Shown here: piece by piece, positions 7,313-16,498 of the stretch
Layout of the letters: every line of letters begins with the position of its first letter
Numbering within the stretch: position 1 is the stretch's first letter
From: Streptomyces maremycinicus
GTDB lineage: Bacteria; Actinomycetota; Actinomycetes; Streptomycetales; Streptomycetaceae
Length of the DNA stretch: 64,000 bases
Assembly (NCBI RefSeq): GCF_001184025.1
Contig: NZ_BBYG01000009.1
Coordinates: forward strand, 622,052 to 686,051
Direction: 5' to 3'
Notes under the pieces: model-generated
Seen by the model: only the letters and a program-made list of their open reading frames with translations
Told to the model about the DNA's origin: nothing
Database searches by the model: none
Position numbers and translations under genes: made by a program

Positions 7313-7347
7313 CGACGAGTTCGGATCAGTAGTCAGGCCGTCCGCCC

Positions 7348-9561
7348 TCAGTCCCCCTCCTCGTCCCCTCCGACGTCTTGGCCTGCGCAGATGGCCAGGA
7401 CGTCGGCTCCGTAGCGGTTGAGCTTGCGCACGCCGACCCCCGGGATCCGCGCGAGCTCGCCCTCCTCCTCGGGGACGGTCTCGGCGATCGCCATCAGGGT
7501 CTTGTCGGTGAAGACGCAGTAGGCGGGCTGACCCGCCCGCCGTGCCTGGACCGCCCGCCAGTCGCGCAGCCGTTCGTACAGCCCCTCGTCCATGTCGGAA
7601 GGGCAGTCCTCGCAGCGCATGAGCTTCATCTCACCCGCGTCGGTCAGGGTGCGCCCGCAGACCCGGCAGCGGGCCGGGGTGCGCTGGGTCCGGCGCCGCT
7701 CGACGGGGGAGCCCGCCACGGCGCCGGTGATGCCCCGCTCGATGCCCCCGGCGCCCGCGCTGCCTCCGCTGCCGCCCCGGCCGGCGGTGGCGCCCGAACC
7801 GGGACGCAGACCGTCGAGGAAGCGGCTGGGGCGGCGGCTCGGACGGCCGCCTGGTGAGCGGGAGAGCGCCCAGGACACATGCAGGCGCTCTCGGGCCCGG
7901 GTGACGCCGACGTAGAGGAGGCGGCGCTCCTCCTCGATCTGCTCGTCGGTCTTGGCGTAGGTGATCGGCATCATGCCCTCGGCGACGCCGACCAGGAAGA
8001 CGACGTCCCACTCCAGACCCTTGGCCGAGTGCAGGGAGGCCAGGGTGACGCCCTGGACGGTCGGGGCGTGCTGGGCGTTCGCCCGTTCGTCGAGCTCGGC
8101 GACCAGGTCGGCGAGGGTGGCCCCGGACTGCGCGGCGGCGAAGTCCTGCGCGAGGTGCACCAGCGCCGCCAGCGACTCCCAGCGCTCTCTGACGGCTCCC
8201 GAGCCGGCCGGCGGCTGCGGGGTCCAGCCCTCCCCCGAGAGGACGGCACGTACCTGGGAGGGCAGGTCGACGGCGTCCTCGAGGAGCGTGTCGTTGCCGC
8301 CGAAGCGGGCCGCCCCGCGCAGCGCGACTCCGGCCTTGCGGACCTCGGGGCGGTCGAAGAACCGCTCCGCGCCGCGCAGCTGGTACGGGATGCCGCGGTC
8401 GGCGAGGGCCTGTTCGTACGTCTCGGACTGCGCGTTGGTGCGGAACAGGACGGCGATCTCGGCGGCCGGGACACCGGCGTCGAGCAGCTCGCGGATCCGG
8501 CGGGCCGCGCCCTCGGCCTCGGCGGGCTCGTCGGGGTACTCGGCGTAGCCGGGCTCGGGCCCCGGACCACGCTGGGAGACGAGTTCCAGGCGGTGGTCCG
8601 CGGCACGGCCCCGGGCCTGGGAGAGCAGACCGTTGGCGAGATGGACGACCTGCGGGGTGGAGCGGTAGTCGCGGACCAGCTTGACGACGGTGGCACCGGG
8701 GTGGCGGGTGCGGAAGTCGAGGAGGTGGTCGGGGGTGGCTCCGGTGAAGGAGTAGATCGTCTGGCTGGCGTCCCCGACCACGCACAGGTTGTCCCGCTCG
8801 CCCAGCCACAGCTCGAGCAGTCGCTGCTGGAGCGGGCTGACGTCCTGGTACTCGTCGACCACGAAGTGCTGGTACTGGGCGCGGACCTGCTCCGCGATGT
8901 CGTGCCGGTCCTGGAGGACGGCGACGGTCAGGAGCAGGACGTCCTCGAAGTCGATGACACCGCGCTGCCGCTTGAGGTCCTCGTAGGCCGCGTAGAGCTG
9001 GGCGATCTCGGCGGGGTCGCGCGGGATGTCACGGCCGGCCTTGGCGGCGGCCAGGGCGTAGTCGGCGGGGACGGTCTGGGTGACCTTGGACCACTCGATC
9101 TCCGCGGTGGTGTCCCGCAGCTCGCCCCGGTCGAGACGGACGCGGCAGGCGGCCGCCGCGTCGGCGACGAGCTGGATCTTGCGGTCGACGAGCCGGGGCA
9201 GGGAGCCACCGATCGCTTTCGGCCAGAAGTACTGGAGCTGACGCAGGGCCGCGGAGTGGAACGTGCGGGCCTGGACGCCCTGGGCGCCGAGCTGGCGCAG
9301 CCGGCCGCGCATCTCCCCGGCGGCACGGTTGGTGAAGGTGACGGCCAGCACACTGGAGGGATGCAGGATGCCGGCGCGCACCCCGTAGGCGATGCGGTGG
9401 GTGATCGCCCGGGTCTTGCCCGTGCCCGCTCCCGCCAGCACACACACCGGACCGTGCAGGGCGGTGGCCACCTCGCGCTGCTCGGGGTCGAGCCCTTCGA
9501 GCACCGCGTCGGCCGAGTCCGGTACCTGCGGGAAGAGGGGGGAGTGCGTTGCTGCTGTCAC
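7348..9561 (-). CDS. uvrD2: ATP-dependent DNA helicase UvrD2
   Basis: This is a 737-residue superfamily 1 helicase from the GTG at 9561. Motif I GAGTGKT is near residue 41, TFTNRAAGEM follows, motif II VDEYQDV and motif III QTIYSFTGA are present, motif V is in LHSAKGLEWDVV and motif VI in YVGVTRARERL. A tetracysteine element (CRVCG...RCEDC, about 630-655) and a C-terminal HRDC-like segment (IPGVGVRKLNRYG, about 694-724) match the domain order of actinobacterial UvrD2 rather than PcrA. The enzyme unwinds DNA 3'-5' in repair. It lies between wblC and divergent mycoredoxin, as in mycobacteria. The exact start is uncertain because no strong ribosome-binding site precedes it. Confidence 0.92.
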   Translation of the reverse strand: MTAATHSPLFPQVPDSADAVLEGLDPEQREVATALHGPVCVLAGAGTGKTRAITHRIAYGVRAGILHPSSVLAVTFTNRAAGEMRGRLRQLGAQGVQARTFHSAALRQLQYFWPKAIGGSLPRLVDRKIQLVADAAAACRVRLDRGELRDTTAEIEWSKVTQTVPADYALAAAKAGRDIPRDPAEIAQLYAAYEDLKRQRGVIDFEDVLLLTVAVLQDRHDIAEQVRAQYQHFVVDEYQDVSPLQQRLLELWLGERDNLCVVGDASQTIYSFTGATPDHLLDFRTRHPGATVVKLVRDYRSTPQVVHLANGLLSQARGRAADHRLELVSQRGPGPEPGYAEYPDEPAEAEGAARRIRELLDAGVPAAEIAVLFRTNAQSETYEQALADRGIPYQLRGAERFFDRPEVRKAGVALRGAARFGGNDTLLEDAVDLPSQVRAVLSGEGWTPQPPAGSGAVRERWESLAALVHLAQDFAAAQSGATLADLVAELDERANAQHAPTVQGVTLASLHSAKGLEWDVVFLVGVAEGMMPITYAKTDEQIEEERRLLYVGVTRARERLHVSWALSRSPGGRPSRRPSRFLDGLRPGSGATAGRGGSGGSAGAGGIERGITGAVAGSPVERRRTQRTPARCRVCGRTLTDAGEMKLMRCEDCPSDMDEGLYERLRDWRAVQARRAGQPAYCVFTDKTLMAIAETVPEEEGELARIPGVGVRKLNRYGADVLAICAGQDVGGDEEGD

Positions 9562-9600
9562 ATGGCCATGCTGCCAGGTCGGCGGAGACGGGCGAGCCGG

Positions 9601-9609
9601 TTGTCCACA
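9601..9609 (+). promoter_or_regulatory. DnaA box (TTGTCCACA)
   Basis: This is an exact TTGTCCACA in the divergent region between uvrD2 and the mycoredoxin gene. Placement 40 bases upstream of the helicase start is consistent with a regulatory or titration site. Binding is inferred. Confidence 0.4.
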
Positions 9610-9670
9610 GGTGGGGCCTCGCAGTCGTACTAATGCGGCGAGTGTCACCCCCGCGGGGACGGGCCCGGCG

Positions 9671-9696
9671 GGAATGGTGGCTCTTTCACGTACGTT
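9671..9696 (+). promoter_or_regulatory. Sigma-R-type promoter of the mycoredoxin gene
   Basis: GGAAT (9671-9675), an 18-base spacer and GTT (9694-9696) match the Streptomyces sigma-R consensus exactly. The expected transcript start is near 9703, 42 bases before the start codon. Thiol-oxidative-stress induction fits the product. Confidence 0.75.
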
Positions 9697-9744
9697 CTCC
9701 CACTGCGACCACCTACCCCGACCCGCCGAAGGAGCACAAAAGAC

Positions 9745-9987
9745 ATGCTGGGCACTGTGACGATGTACAGCACCACGTGGTGCGGCTACTGCCAGCGGCT
9801 GAAGAAGCAGCTCGACCGCGAGGGCATCGGATACACCGAGATCAACATCGAGCAGGACCCGGCGTCCGCGGCGTTCGTGGAGAAGGCCAATGGCGGAAAC
9901 CAGACGGTGCCGACCGTGCTCTTCCCCGACGGTTCCACGCTGACGAACCCGTCGCTGGCGCAGGTGAAGCAGAAGATCGGCGCGTGA
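9745..9987 (+). CDS. mrx1: Mycoredoxin (glutaredoxin fold, CGYC active site)
   Basis: This is an 80-residue protein with the redox motif WCGYC at residues 12-16, a cis-proline segment TVPTVLF and a C-terminal helix LAQVKQKIG, the complete small glutaredoxin/mycoredoxin fold. AAGGAG precedes the ATG. In actinobacteria lacking glutathione, mycoredoxin reduces mycothiol-protein mixed disulfides using the N-terminal active-site cysteine. It is transcribed divergently from uvrD2, the same arrangement as in mycobacteria, and sits behind an exact sigma-R-type promoter. It is cytoplasmic. Confidence 0.93.
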   Translation: MLGTVTMYSTTWCGYCQRLKKQLDREGIGYTEINIEQDPASAAFVEKANGGNQTVPTVLFPDGSTLTNPSLAQVKQKIGA

Positions 9988-9988
9988 C

Positions 9989-10085
9989 GGCGTTCGGCGC
10001 CGAGGCGCTTCGGCGGTGCTGAGGCACTTCGGCGTCGCGGAGGCACTTCGCCGGTGCTTCGGCGCTGAGGCGCTTCCGCGGTGAG
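9989..10085 (+). repeat. Degenerate tandem repeat (GAGGCRCTTCGSCG)
   Basis: About four imperfect units of roughly 20-25 bases built around GAGGCGCTTCGGCG / GAGGCACTTCGGCG lie directly after the mycoredoxin stop and before the convergent terminator. There is no coding evidence. Confidence 0.55.
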
Positions 10086-10087
10086 CG

Positions 10088-10139
10088 ATGACGTGAGAGG
10101 GGCGGCCCCGAGGTACGGGGGCCACCCCTCTCACGTCAT
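10088..10139. terminator. Bidirectional terminator between mrx1 and nudC
   Basis: A long inverted repeat with arms of about 22 bases (TGACGTGAGAGGGG... and its complement) has a short loop around GAGGTAC. It separates the convergent genes. Confidence 0.8.
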
Positions 10140-10142
10140 GCG

Positions 10143-11087
10143 TCAGACGAAACTGCGGGTCGGCAGCGGCTTGCCGTACCAGAGCTCGATCAGACGGGCC
10201 GCGATGGAGATGCCGTACGGGGGCAGCACCTCACCGGACTCGAAGGCGGCGCCGAGTTCGTCGCGGGAGAACCAGCGGGCCTCGTGGATCTCGTCACCGT
10301 CGACGTTGATGTCGAGGGAGGTGGCGCGGGCCATGAAGCCCAGCATGAGGCTGGACGGGAAGGGCCAGGGCTGGCTGGCGATGTAGTCGACCTGGCCGAC
10401 GGTGACGCCGACCTCCTCGAAGACCTCGCGGCGCACCGACTGCTCGATGGACTCGCCGGGCTCGACGAAGCCGGCGAGGGTCGAGAAGCGGCCCTCGGGC
10501 CAGTGGACCTGCCGCCCGAGGAGGATGCGGTCCTCCTCGTCCGTGACGGCCATGATCACCGCGGGGTCGGTGCGCGGGTAGTGCTCGGCACCGCAGGCGG
10601 GGCAGCGGCGGATGTGGCCGGCCGCGGCGATCACGGTGCGCTCGCCGCAGCGGGAGCAGAAGCGGTGCAGGCGCTGCCAGTTCTCCAGGGCCACCGCGTG
10701 GACCATCAGTCCCGTCTCGCGCGGCGACAGCAGCAGACCGGCCTCGCGCAGTCCGGCCGGTCGCGCGGACTGGTCGATACGGCCGGGGAGGGCGTCCTTC
10801 TGGAGCGCGAAGTAGCTGACGCCGTCCTCGTCGGTCCCCAGGAAGTAGCGGTGCGCCTCGGTGAGAGGCGCCTCGAACGACGGGGTCATGACCAGCTCGG
10901 TGTGGCCCTCGGACGTCTCGTCGATGAGGACCTGGCCGCCGGAGACGACGAAACAACGCGTGGTGGGGTGGCTCCATGCCGCGGCGAGCCAGGCCTCGTC
11001 GAGCCGGTGGTGGGCGGCCCGGTCGACACCGCTCGGCGCGGTGAGCGAGATGGGTCGATCGGCGTTCTGGTCGGTCCAGGTGGTCAC
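10143..11087 (-). CDS. nudC: NAD(+) diphosphatase / RNA decapping NudC
   Basis: This is a 314-residue protein from the GTG at 11087 (VTTWTDQ); a TTG four codons upstream is an alternative. A zinc ribbon CSRCG...CPACG spans about 145-163. The Nudix box GFVEPGESIEQSVRREVFEEVGV follows near 208, and the family signature SQPWPFPSSLM comes after it. NudC hydrolyses NAD(H) to NMN(H) and AMP and removes NAD caps from RNA. Length and domain order are normal. It is convergent with mrx1, and the mycobacterial locus has the same neighbour. Confidence 0.93.
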   Translation of the reverse strand: MTTWTDQNADRPISLTAPSGVDRAAHHRLDEAWLAAAWSHPTTRCFVVSGGQVLIDETSEGHTELVMTPSFEAPLTEAHRYFLGTDEDGVSYFALQKDALPGRIDQSARPAGLREAGLLLSPRETGLMVHAVALENWQRLHRFCSRCGERTVIAAAGHIRRCPACGAEHYPRTDPAVIMAVTDEEDRILLGRQVHWPEGRFSTLAGFVEPGESIEQSVRREVFEEVGVTVGQVDYIASQPWPFPSSLMLGFMARATSLDINVDGDEIHEARWFSRDELGAAFESGEVLPPYGISIAARLIELWYGKPLPTRSFV

Positions 11088-11255
11088 GGGTACTTCCAAC
11101 TCCCCCTGTGGAACGGTTTGTTTCGGCGGGCGGTTCAGCGGGACGTACGGCAGAGGACGACCGGTCTGGGTGCGGTGTCGCGGTGCGGGGCGGTCTTTCC
11201 AGTGTGCCCCGCGCGCGGGGCGCGACCGGACCGGGCGAAGGCGGCTGCGGCGGCG

Positions 11256-12668
11256 TCAGGGCTCATGGCGCCAGGTGTCCGCGAGGTCGCCCCAGAGATA
11301 CGCGGTGGTCTCGACGCCCTTGAGGAGGAGGTCCAGCTCGACCTTCTCGTTCGGCGCGTGCCAGCCGTCGGAGGGGACGGAGATGCCCAGGAAGAGCACC
11401 GGGGCGCCGAGGACCTCCTGAAGGTCGGCGGCGGGTCCCGAGCCGCCCTCCCGGGTGAAGCGGACCGGCCCTTCGAAGGCACGGCTCATGGCGCGGACCA
11501 CGGACTGGAGGGCCGGGTGGTCCAGCGGGGTCAGACACGGGCGTGTGGCCGGGCTGAAGGTGATCTCGTGCCGGATCCCGGCGGGCAGCTGCTCGGCGGC
11601 CCACTCCCGGACGGCCTTCTCCACGTGCGCGGGGTCCTGGCCGGCGACCAGCCGGAACGACAGCTTCACGAAGGCCGAGGACGGGATGATCGTCTTGCTG
11701 CCCGGGCCCTGGTAGCCGCCGCCGATGCCGTTGACCTCGGCGGTGGGGCGGGCCCAGACCCGCTCCAGGGTGGTGTGTCCGGCCTCGCCCTGGGTGGCGC
11801 GGGACCTGGCGGTGCGCAGCCACCGGTCCTCGTCGAACGGCAGCTCGGCGAAGAGCTCGCGCTCGCGGTCGGTGAGCTCGACGATGCCGTCGTAGAAGCC
11901 GGGAACGGCCACCCGTGCGTGCTCGTCGTGCAGGGCCGCCACCAGGCGGGCGGCCGCGGTCGCCGGGTTGGGCACGGCACCGCCGAAGGAGCCCGAGTGG
12001 ATGTCCTGGTCGGGGCCGGACAGCCGGATCTCGCACTCGGCGAGACCGCGCATGCCGGTGCACACCGTGGGGGTGTCCTCGGACCACATACCGGTGTCGG
12101 AGACGATCACGGCGTCCGCGGCGAGGCGCTCCGCCCGCTCCTCGACCAGGGCGCGGAAGTGCGGCGAGCCGGACTCCTCCTCGCCCTCGATCAGCAGCTT
12201 GAGGCCGACGGCCGGGGCCCGGCGGCCGGTGGCGGCGAGATGGGCCCGGACACCGAGGGTGTGGAAGAAGACCTGGCCCTTGTCGTCTGCCGCACCCCGC
12301 GCGTACAGGCGGTTCCCGCGGACGACGGGCTCGAAGGGGTCGGAGTCCCAGCCGTCCTCGCGGGCGGCGGGCTGCACGTCGTGATGGCCGTAGACCAGGA
12401 CGGTGGGAGCCCGCGGATCGCCGGACGGCCACTCCGCGTAGACGGCCGGCGCGCCCGGCGTCGGCCAGACCTCGACGGTGGGGAAGCCGGTCTCCTCGAG
12501 CCTGGCCGCGAGCCATTCCGCGCTGCGCCGTACGTCGGGGGCGTGGTCGGGCTGCGCCGACACCGACGGGATGCGCAGCCATTCGGCGAGGTCGTCGAGG
12601 AAGGCGGCGCGGTGCTGCTCGATGTACGCGCGGACGGCGCTGACGGCACTGTCAACGGTATGGCTCAT
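11256..12668 (-). CDS. M20 family dipeptidase
   Basis: This is a 470-residue protein; the ATG at 12668 (MSHTVDSAV) was chosen. Metal-binding motifs of M20 peptidases are visible: YGHHDVQP with its His near residue 94, RGAADDKGQ with the bridging Asp, EGEEESGS with the catalytic Glu, and a C-terminal segment PSDGWHAPNEKV carrying the last His ligand. The dimerisation lid (DIHSGSFGG) is intact. It is cytoplasmic, with two zinc ions expected. It starts 10 bases after adnB ends and may be cotranscribed with it, although a repair role is not implied. Confidence 0.9.
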   Translation of the reverse strand: MSHTVDSAVSAVRAYIEQHRAAFLDDLAEWLRIPSVSAQPDHAPDVRRSAEWLAARLEETGFPTVEVWPTPGAPAVYAEWPSGDPRAPTVLVYGHHDVQPAAREDGWDSDPFEPVVRGNRLYARGAADDKGQVFFHTLGVRAHLAATGRRAPAVGLKLLIEGEEESGSPHFRALVEERAERLAADAVIVSDTGMWSEDTPTVCTGMRGLAECEIRLSGPDQDIHSGSFGGAVPNPATAAARLVAALHDEHARVAVPGFYDGIVELTDRERELFAELPFDEDRWLRTARSRATQGEAGHTTLERVWARPTAEVNGIGGGYQGPGSKTIIPSSAFVKLSFRLVAGQDPAHVEKAVREWAAEQLPAGIRHEITFSPATRPCLTPLDHPALQSVVRAMSRAFEGPVRFTREGGSGPAADLQEVLGAPVLFLGISVPSDGWHAPNEKVELDLLLKGVETTAYLWGDLADTWRHEP

Positions 12669-12678
12669 GGTCACGAGC

Positions 12679-15600
12679 CTATCGGCCCGGACCGACATCC
12701 TCGCCGGGCCCTTGCGCAGGGTTTACTTGCGCGGCCGGTCCGCCGCGGGCGTCCTCGACGGCGTCCTCCCCGGTCAACAGCCGCTCCAGGGCGGCACGAT
12801 CGGGCAGACCCTCCGGTCGTACGACGTCGCCGCTGCGGACGTAGAGGAACGCCGCTGTGACGGATTCCACGGGCACACCCTGCTGCTCGGCCCACGCGAG
12901 CCGGTAGAGGGCGAGCTGGAGGGGGTCGGCGGTGCGGGCCCGGTGGGTCTTCCAGTCGACGATGTCGTAGGTCGCCGTCTCTCCCTCGCCCTCCTTGTAG
13001 ACCGCGTCGATACGGCCCCGCACGACGCGGCCGGCGAGGGCGAGCTGGAAGGGGGCCTCGACGCGGTACGGCGTGCGGTGGGCGTACTCGGTGCTCTCGA
13101 AGGCTTCCTTGAGGGCTTCCAGGTCGCGCTCGTCGGCGATCTCCGCGTCGTCGCCGGGCAGCTCGTGCGGTTCCAGCAGGGGGAGCGTCAACTCCTCGAA
13201 GCGTGCCTCCACCCACGCGTGGAACCGGGTGCCACGGCGCGCGGCCGGTTGCGGAGGGCGCGGCATGGGGCGCGCGAGTTCCTGCGCGAGACCGTCGGGG
13301 TCCTCGGCCAGCCGCAGCACCTGCGAGGCGGTCAGCGTCGTGGGCAGGGGCACGTCCGTCACGCTCCGGCGGGCGCGCAGCAGCTCGCCGGCGAGGGCGT
13401 CGAGGTCGCGGTCCCAGGAGGCGACGGCGCGGGCTTCCTCCGGGGTGAGGGAGGGTCCGCGCGGACGGGCCGGGGGCAGCTGGGGCGCCGTCGCCTGGTG
13501 GGGCACGGCGGGGCGGGTGTTCTCGAAGGGCGCGTCGGCGAACGGGGCGGACCCGTCGTACGGCGGATCGTCGTACCCGGGACCGCCGTAGGCGTCGTCC
13601 TGGGCATCGGCGTGGACATCGGGATCGCCGTAGGCGTCCTCGTACTCGGGCTCGTCGAACCCGGGCTCGTAGGAGAGCTCGTCCTCGTCCGGTGGCGGGG
13701 GCCAGTCCGGGTCGTCGTGGGCGTCCGGGTCGTGGGTGGCGCCGGGGTGGCCGTCCTGGTGCGCGGCGAGGTCCTCCAGGTGGGCGAGGACGGTCTCGGC
13801 GGCGGCGCGACGGCGGGCGAGCGAGGCGTCGTCCAGGGGGAGCGGCCAGACCTGGTCGGCGCTCGCCCGGTGCAGGGCGGGGTTCTCCGCGCCCTCCTCC
13901 GGCGCGTCCGCCCAGACCTCGATCTCTCCGTGCCCGGCCTCGCAGTGCCGGTACAGCTCCTGGAGGAAGTCGGACGGGCCGCGCGGCTTCTTCTGGTTGG
14001 GGCCCCACCAGTGGCCGGACCCGAGGAGCAGGGAGCGGGGGCGGGTGAAGGTCACGTAGCCGAGGCGGAGTTCCTCGGTGTGCTGATGGTCCTTCATGGC
14101 CTCGTGGAAGGCCTTCATGCCGCGCGCGTCCCAGGAGCCGAGGTCGGGGAGGGTCTCGGCGTCGCCGCGCAGCGCGTGCGGCAGCACCTTGGCCTGGGCG
14201 GTCCACTTCTCGCGGCCCTGGCCGCTGGGGAAGGTTCCGGTGACCAGGCCGGGGACGGCGACGACGTCCCACTCCAGGCCCTTGGACTTGTGCGCGGTGA
14301 GCACCTTGACGGTGTTCTCGCCGCCGGGAAGGGCGTTGTCGAGGCCCTTCTCGTACTGGGCGGCGGTGCGCAGGAAGCCGAGGAAGGCCAGCAGGCTCGC
14401 CTGGCTCTCGCCCGCGGCGAAGGAGGCGGCGACGTCGAGGAAGTTGGACAGGGTCTCGCGACGCCGGGCGGCGAGTGCCTGCGGGGACGCGGACAGCTCC
14501 ACCTCCAGGCCGGTGACGGCGAGGACGCGGTGCAGCACGTCCATCAGGGGGTCGGCCAGGGAGCGGCGCAGGTCGCGCAGTTCGGTGGCGAGTCGCGCGA
14601 ACCGCACGCGCGCGTCCGGGGAGAAGGGCAGCCCGTCGTCGTACCCGGCCCCGCCGTCGCCGTACAGGGGGGACTCCAGGAAGGTGTCGAGGGCGTCCGC
14701 GAGCGATATCACCTCGGACGGGTCGACCCCCTCGACGGCCTCGGCGAGACGGCGGTCCGGGTCGTCGCCGCCGTCCCCGCGCGCGTGGCTGACGAGCCGC
14801 CGTGCCCTGCGGCCCAGCAGCGCGAGGTCGCGGGGGCCGATGCGCCAGCGCGGGCCGGTCAGCAGGCGGACCAGGGAGGCGTTGGCGCCCGGGTCCTGGA
14901 GGACCTCGCAGACGGCGACCAGGTCGGCGACCTCGGGCAGGTGCAGCAGACCGGAGAGACCCACCACCTCGACGGGGATGTCCCGGGCGACCAGCGCGCC
15001 CTGGATCTCCGCGAAGTCGGTGGCCGTGCGGCACAGCACGGCGATCTCACCGGGTGCCTTGCCGGTGCGCACGAGGTGCGCGACGGAGTCGGCGATCCAG
15101 GCCATCTCCTCGGCGTGCGTGTCCAGGAGGGCGCAGCGCACCACTCCGTCGCGTTCGGCACCGGGGGCCGGGCGCAGCGCCTCCACGCCCGCGTGCAGGG
15201 CGCGCAGCGGCTCGGCGAGGCCGTTGGCGAGGTCCAGGAGACGGCCGCCGCTGCGGCGGTTCTCGCTGAGCGACTGGCGGCGCGCCCTGCTCCCGTCGGT
15301 GTGCGCGAAGTGCTCGGGGAAGTCGTCGAGGTTCGCCACGGAGGCGCCGCGCCAGCCGTAGATCGCCTGGCAGGGGTCGCCGACGGCGGTCACGGGGTGT
15401 CCGGTGCCGCCGCCGAACAGGCCTGCCAGGAGGATGCGCTGGGCCACCGAGGTGTCCTGGTACTCGTCGAGGAGGACGACGCGGAACTCCTCGCGCAGGA
15501 TCGGGCCCACTTCCGGCACCTGGGCGAGCCGCGCCGCCAGGGCGATCTGGTCGCCGAAGTCGAGCAGGTCGCGCTCGCGCTTGGCGGTCCGGTAGCGCAG

Positions 15601-16275
15601 CACCAGGTCGGCCAGCTCGCGCCGGGCGGCGGCCGTCTCGGGCACCTTGCGCAGGTCGGCGTTGGTGAGTGCGGCGCCTTCCAGCTCGCTCAGCAGCCCG
15701 GCGTCCCACGCGCGCAGGTCCTCGGGCCGGACGAGGTGTTCGGCGAGTTCGGCGTCGAGTGCGAGGAGGTCGCTGATCAGGTCGGCGAAGGACCGGGTGA
15801 GCGACGGGTAGGGGCCGGGGGCCTCGCGCAGCACCCGCGCGGCGAGCTGGTAGCGGGTGGCGTCGGCGAGCAGCCGGGAGGTCGGCTCCAGGCCGATGCG
15901 CAGGCCGTGGTCGGTCAGCAGGCGGCCCGCGAAGGAGTGGTAGGTGGAGATCACCGGCTCGCCCGGCGGGTTGTCCGGGTCGATGACGTCGGGATCGGTG
16001 ACGCCCGCCCTCACCAGTGCCTTGCGGACACGCTCGGCGAGTTCCCCGGCGGCCTTGTTGGTGAAGGTCAGGCCGAGGACCTGGTCGGGGGCGACCTGGC
16101 CGGTGCCGACCAGCCACACCACGCGCGCGGCCATCACCGTCGTCTTGCCCGACCCGGCTCCGGCCACGATCACCTGCGGGGCGGGCGGCGCGGTGATGCA
16201 GGCCGTCTGCTCCGGGGTGAACGGGATCCCGAGGAGCTCCTTGAGCTGCTCGGGATCACTGATACGGGCGGGCAT
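12679..16275 (-). CDS. adnB: AdnB-like helicase-nuclease subunit
   Basis: This is a 1198-residue UvrD-like helicase with a C-terminal PD-(D/E)XK nuclease. Walker A GAGSGKTT is at 39-46, followed by LTFTNKAAGEL. Motif II is LLDEYQDTS, motif III QAIYGWRGA, motif V TAHKSKGLEWDVV, and motif VI YVTFTRPRSLL, where the family usually has a T-R-A-R-E run. The nuclease core is YDIVDWKTHRA with QLALYRLAW. An acidic low-complexity insertion rich in Asp, Pro, Tyr and Gly (about 845-930) separates helicase and nuclease. AdnAB performs end resection in actinobacterial double-strand-break repair. The partner lies upstream on the same strand. Confidence 0.88.
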   Translation of the reverse strand: MPARISDPEQLKELLGIPFTPEQTACITAPPAPQVIVAGAGSGKTTVMAARVVWLVGTGQVAPDQVLGLTFTNKAAGELAERVRKALVRAGVTDPDVIDPDNPPGEPVISTYHSFAGRLLTDHGLRIGLEPTSRLLADATRYQLAARVLREAPGPYPSLTRSFADLISDLLALDAELAEHLVRPEDLRAWDAGLLSELEGAALTNADLRKVPETAAARRELADLVLRYRTAKRERDLLDFGDQIALAARLAQVPEVGPILREEFRVVLLDEYQDTSVAQRILLAGLFGGGTGHPVTAVGDPCQAIYGWRGASVANLDDFPEHFAHTDGSRARRQSLSENRRSGGRLLDLANGLAEPLRALHAGVEALRPAPGAERDGVVRCALLDTHAEEMAWIADSVAHLVRTGKAPGEIAVLCRTATDFAEIQGALVARDIPVEVVGLSGLLHLPEVADLVAVCEVLQDPGANASLVRLLTGPRWRIGPRDLALLGRRARRLVSHARGDGGDDPDRRLAEAVEGVDPSEVISLADALDTFLESPLYGDGGAGYDDGLPFSPDARVRFARLATELRDLRRSLADPLMDVLHRVLAVTGLEVELSASPQALAARRRETLSNFLDVAASFAAGESQASLLAFLGFLRTAAQYEKGLDNALPGGENTVKVLTAHKSKGLEWDVVAVPGLVTGTFPSGQGREKWTAQAKVLPHALRGDAETLPDLGSWDARGMKAFHEAMKDHQHTEELRLGYVTFTRPRSLLLGSGHWWGPNQKKPRGPSDFLQELYRHCEAGHGEIEVWADAPEEGAENPALHRASADQVWPLPLDDASLARRRAAAETVLAHLEDLAAHQDGHPGATHDPDAHDDPDWPPPPDEDELSYEPGFDEPEYEDAYGDPDVHADAQDDAYGGPGYDDPPYDGSAPFADAPFENTRPAVPHQATAPQLPPARPRGPSLTPEEARAVASWDRDLDALAGELLRARRSVTDVPLPTTLTASQVLRLAEDPDGLAQELARPMPRPPQPAARRGTRFHAWVEARFEELTLPLLEPHELPGDDAEIADERDLEALKEAFESTEYAHRTPYRVEAPFQLALAGRVVRGRIDAVYKEGEGETATYDIVDWKTHRARTADPLQLALYRLAWAEQQGVPVESVTAAFLYVRSGDVVRPEGLPDRAALERLLTGEDAVEDARGGPAAQVNPAQGPGEDVGPGR

Positions 16276-16329
16276 GTGGAGAGGCTAGCGGCGAGCACTG
16301 ACAGTCGATGACAAATCACCCGACGGGAG

Positions 16330-16498
16330 CGAGAGAAGCGCAGGTCAGCACCTGTGGTGCGGTCCGTCACACGGGCCGCTCACACGGGCCGGTCCCAGGG
16401 CGCCGGTCCCACGGGAGCCGTCGTACCGAGCCCGTCGTACGGATGCGTCGTACGGGTCTGTCGCTCGGGGCCCCTCACCGGTGTGTCCTGCGGGCCCG
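16330..16498 (-). repeat. Intergenic imperfect 13-14-nt repeats between adnA and adnB
   Basis: The gap between the two subunit genes is 223 bases and is largely a degenerate tandem array of units such as ACGGGCCGCTCAC, ACGGGAGCCGTCGT and ACGGATGCGTCGT. No gene or clear promoter is visible in it. Confidence 0.5.
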
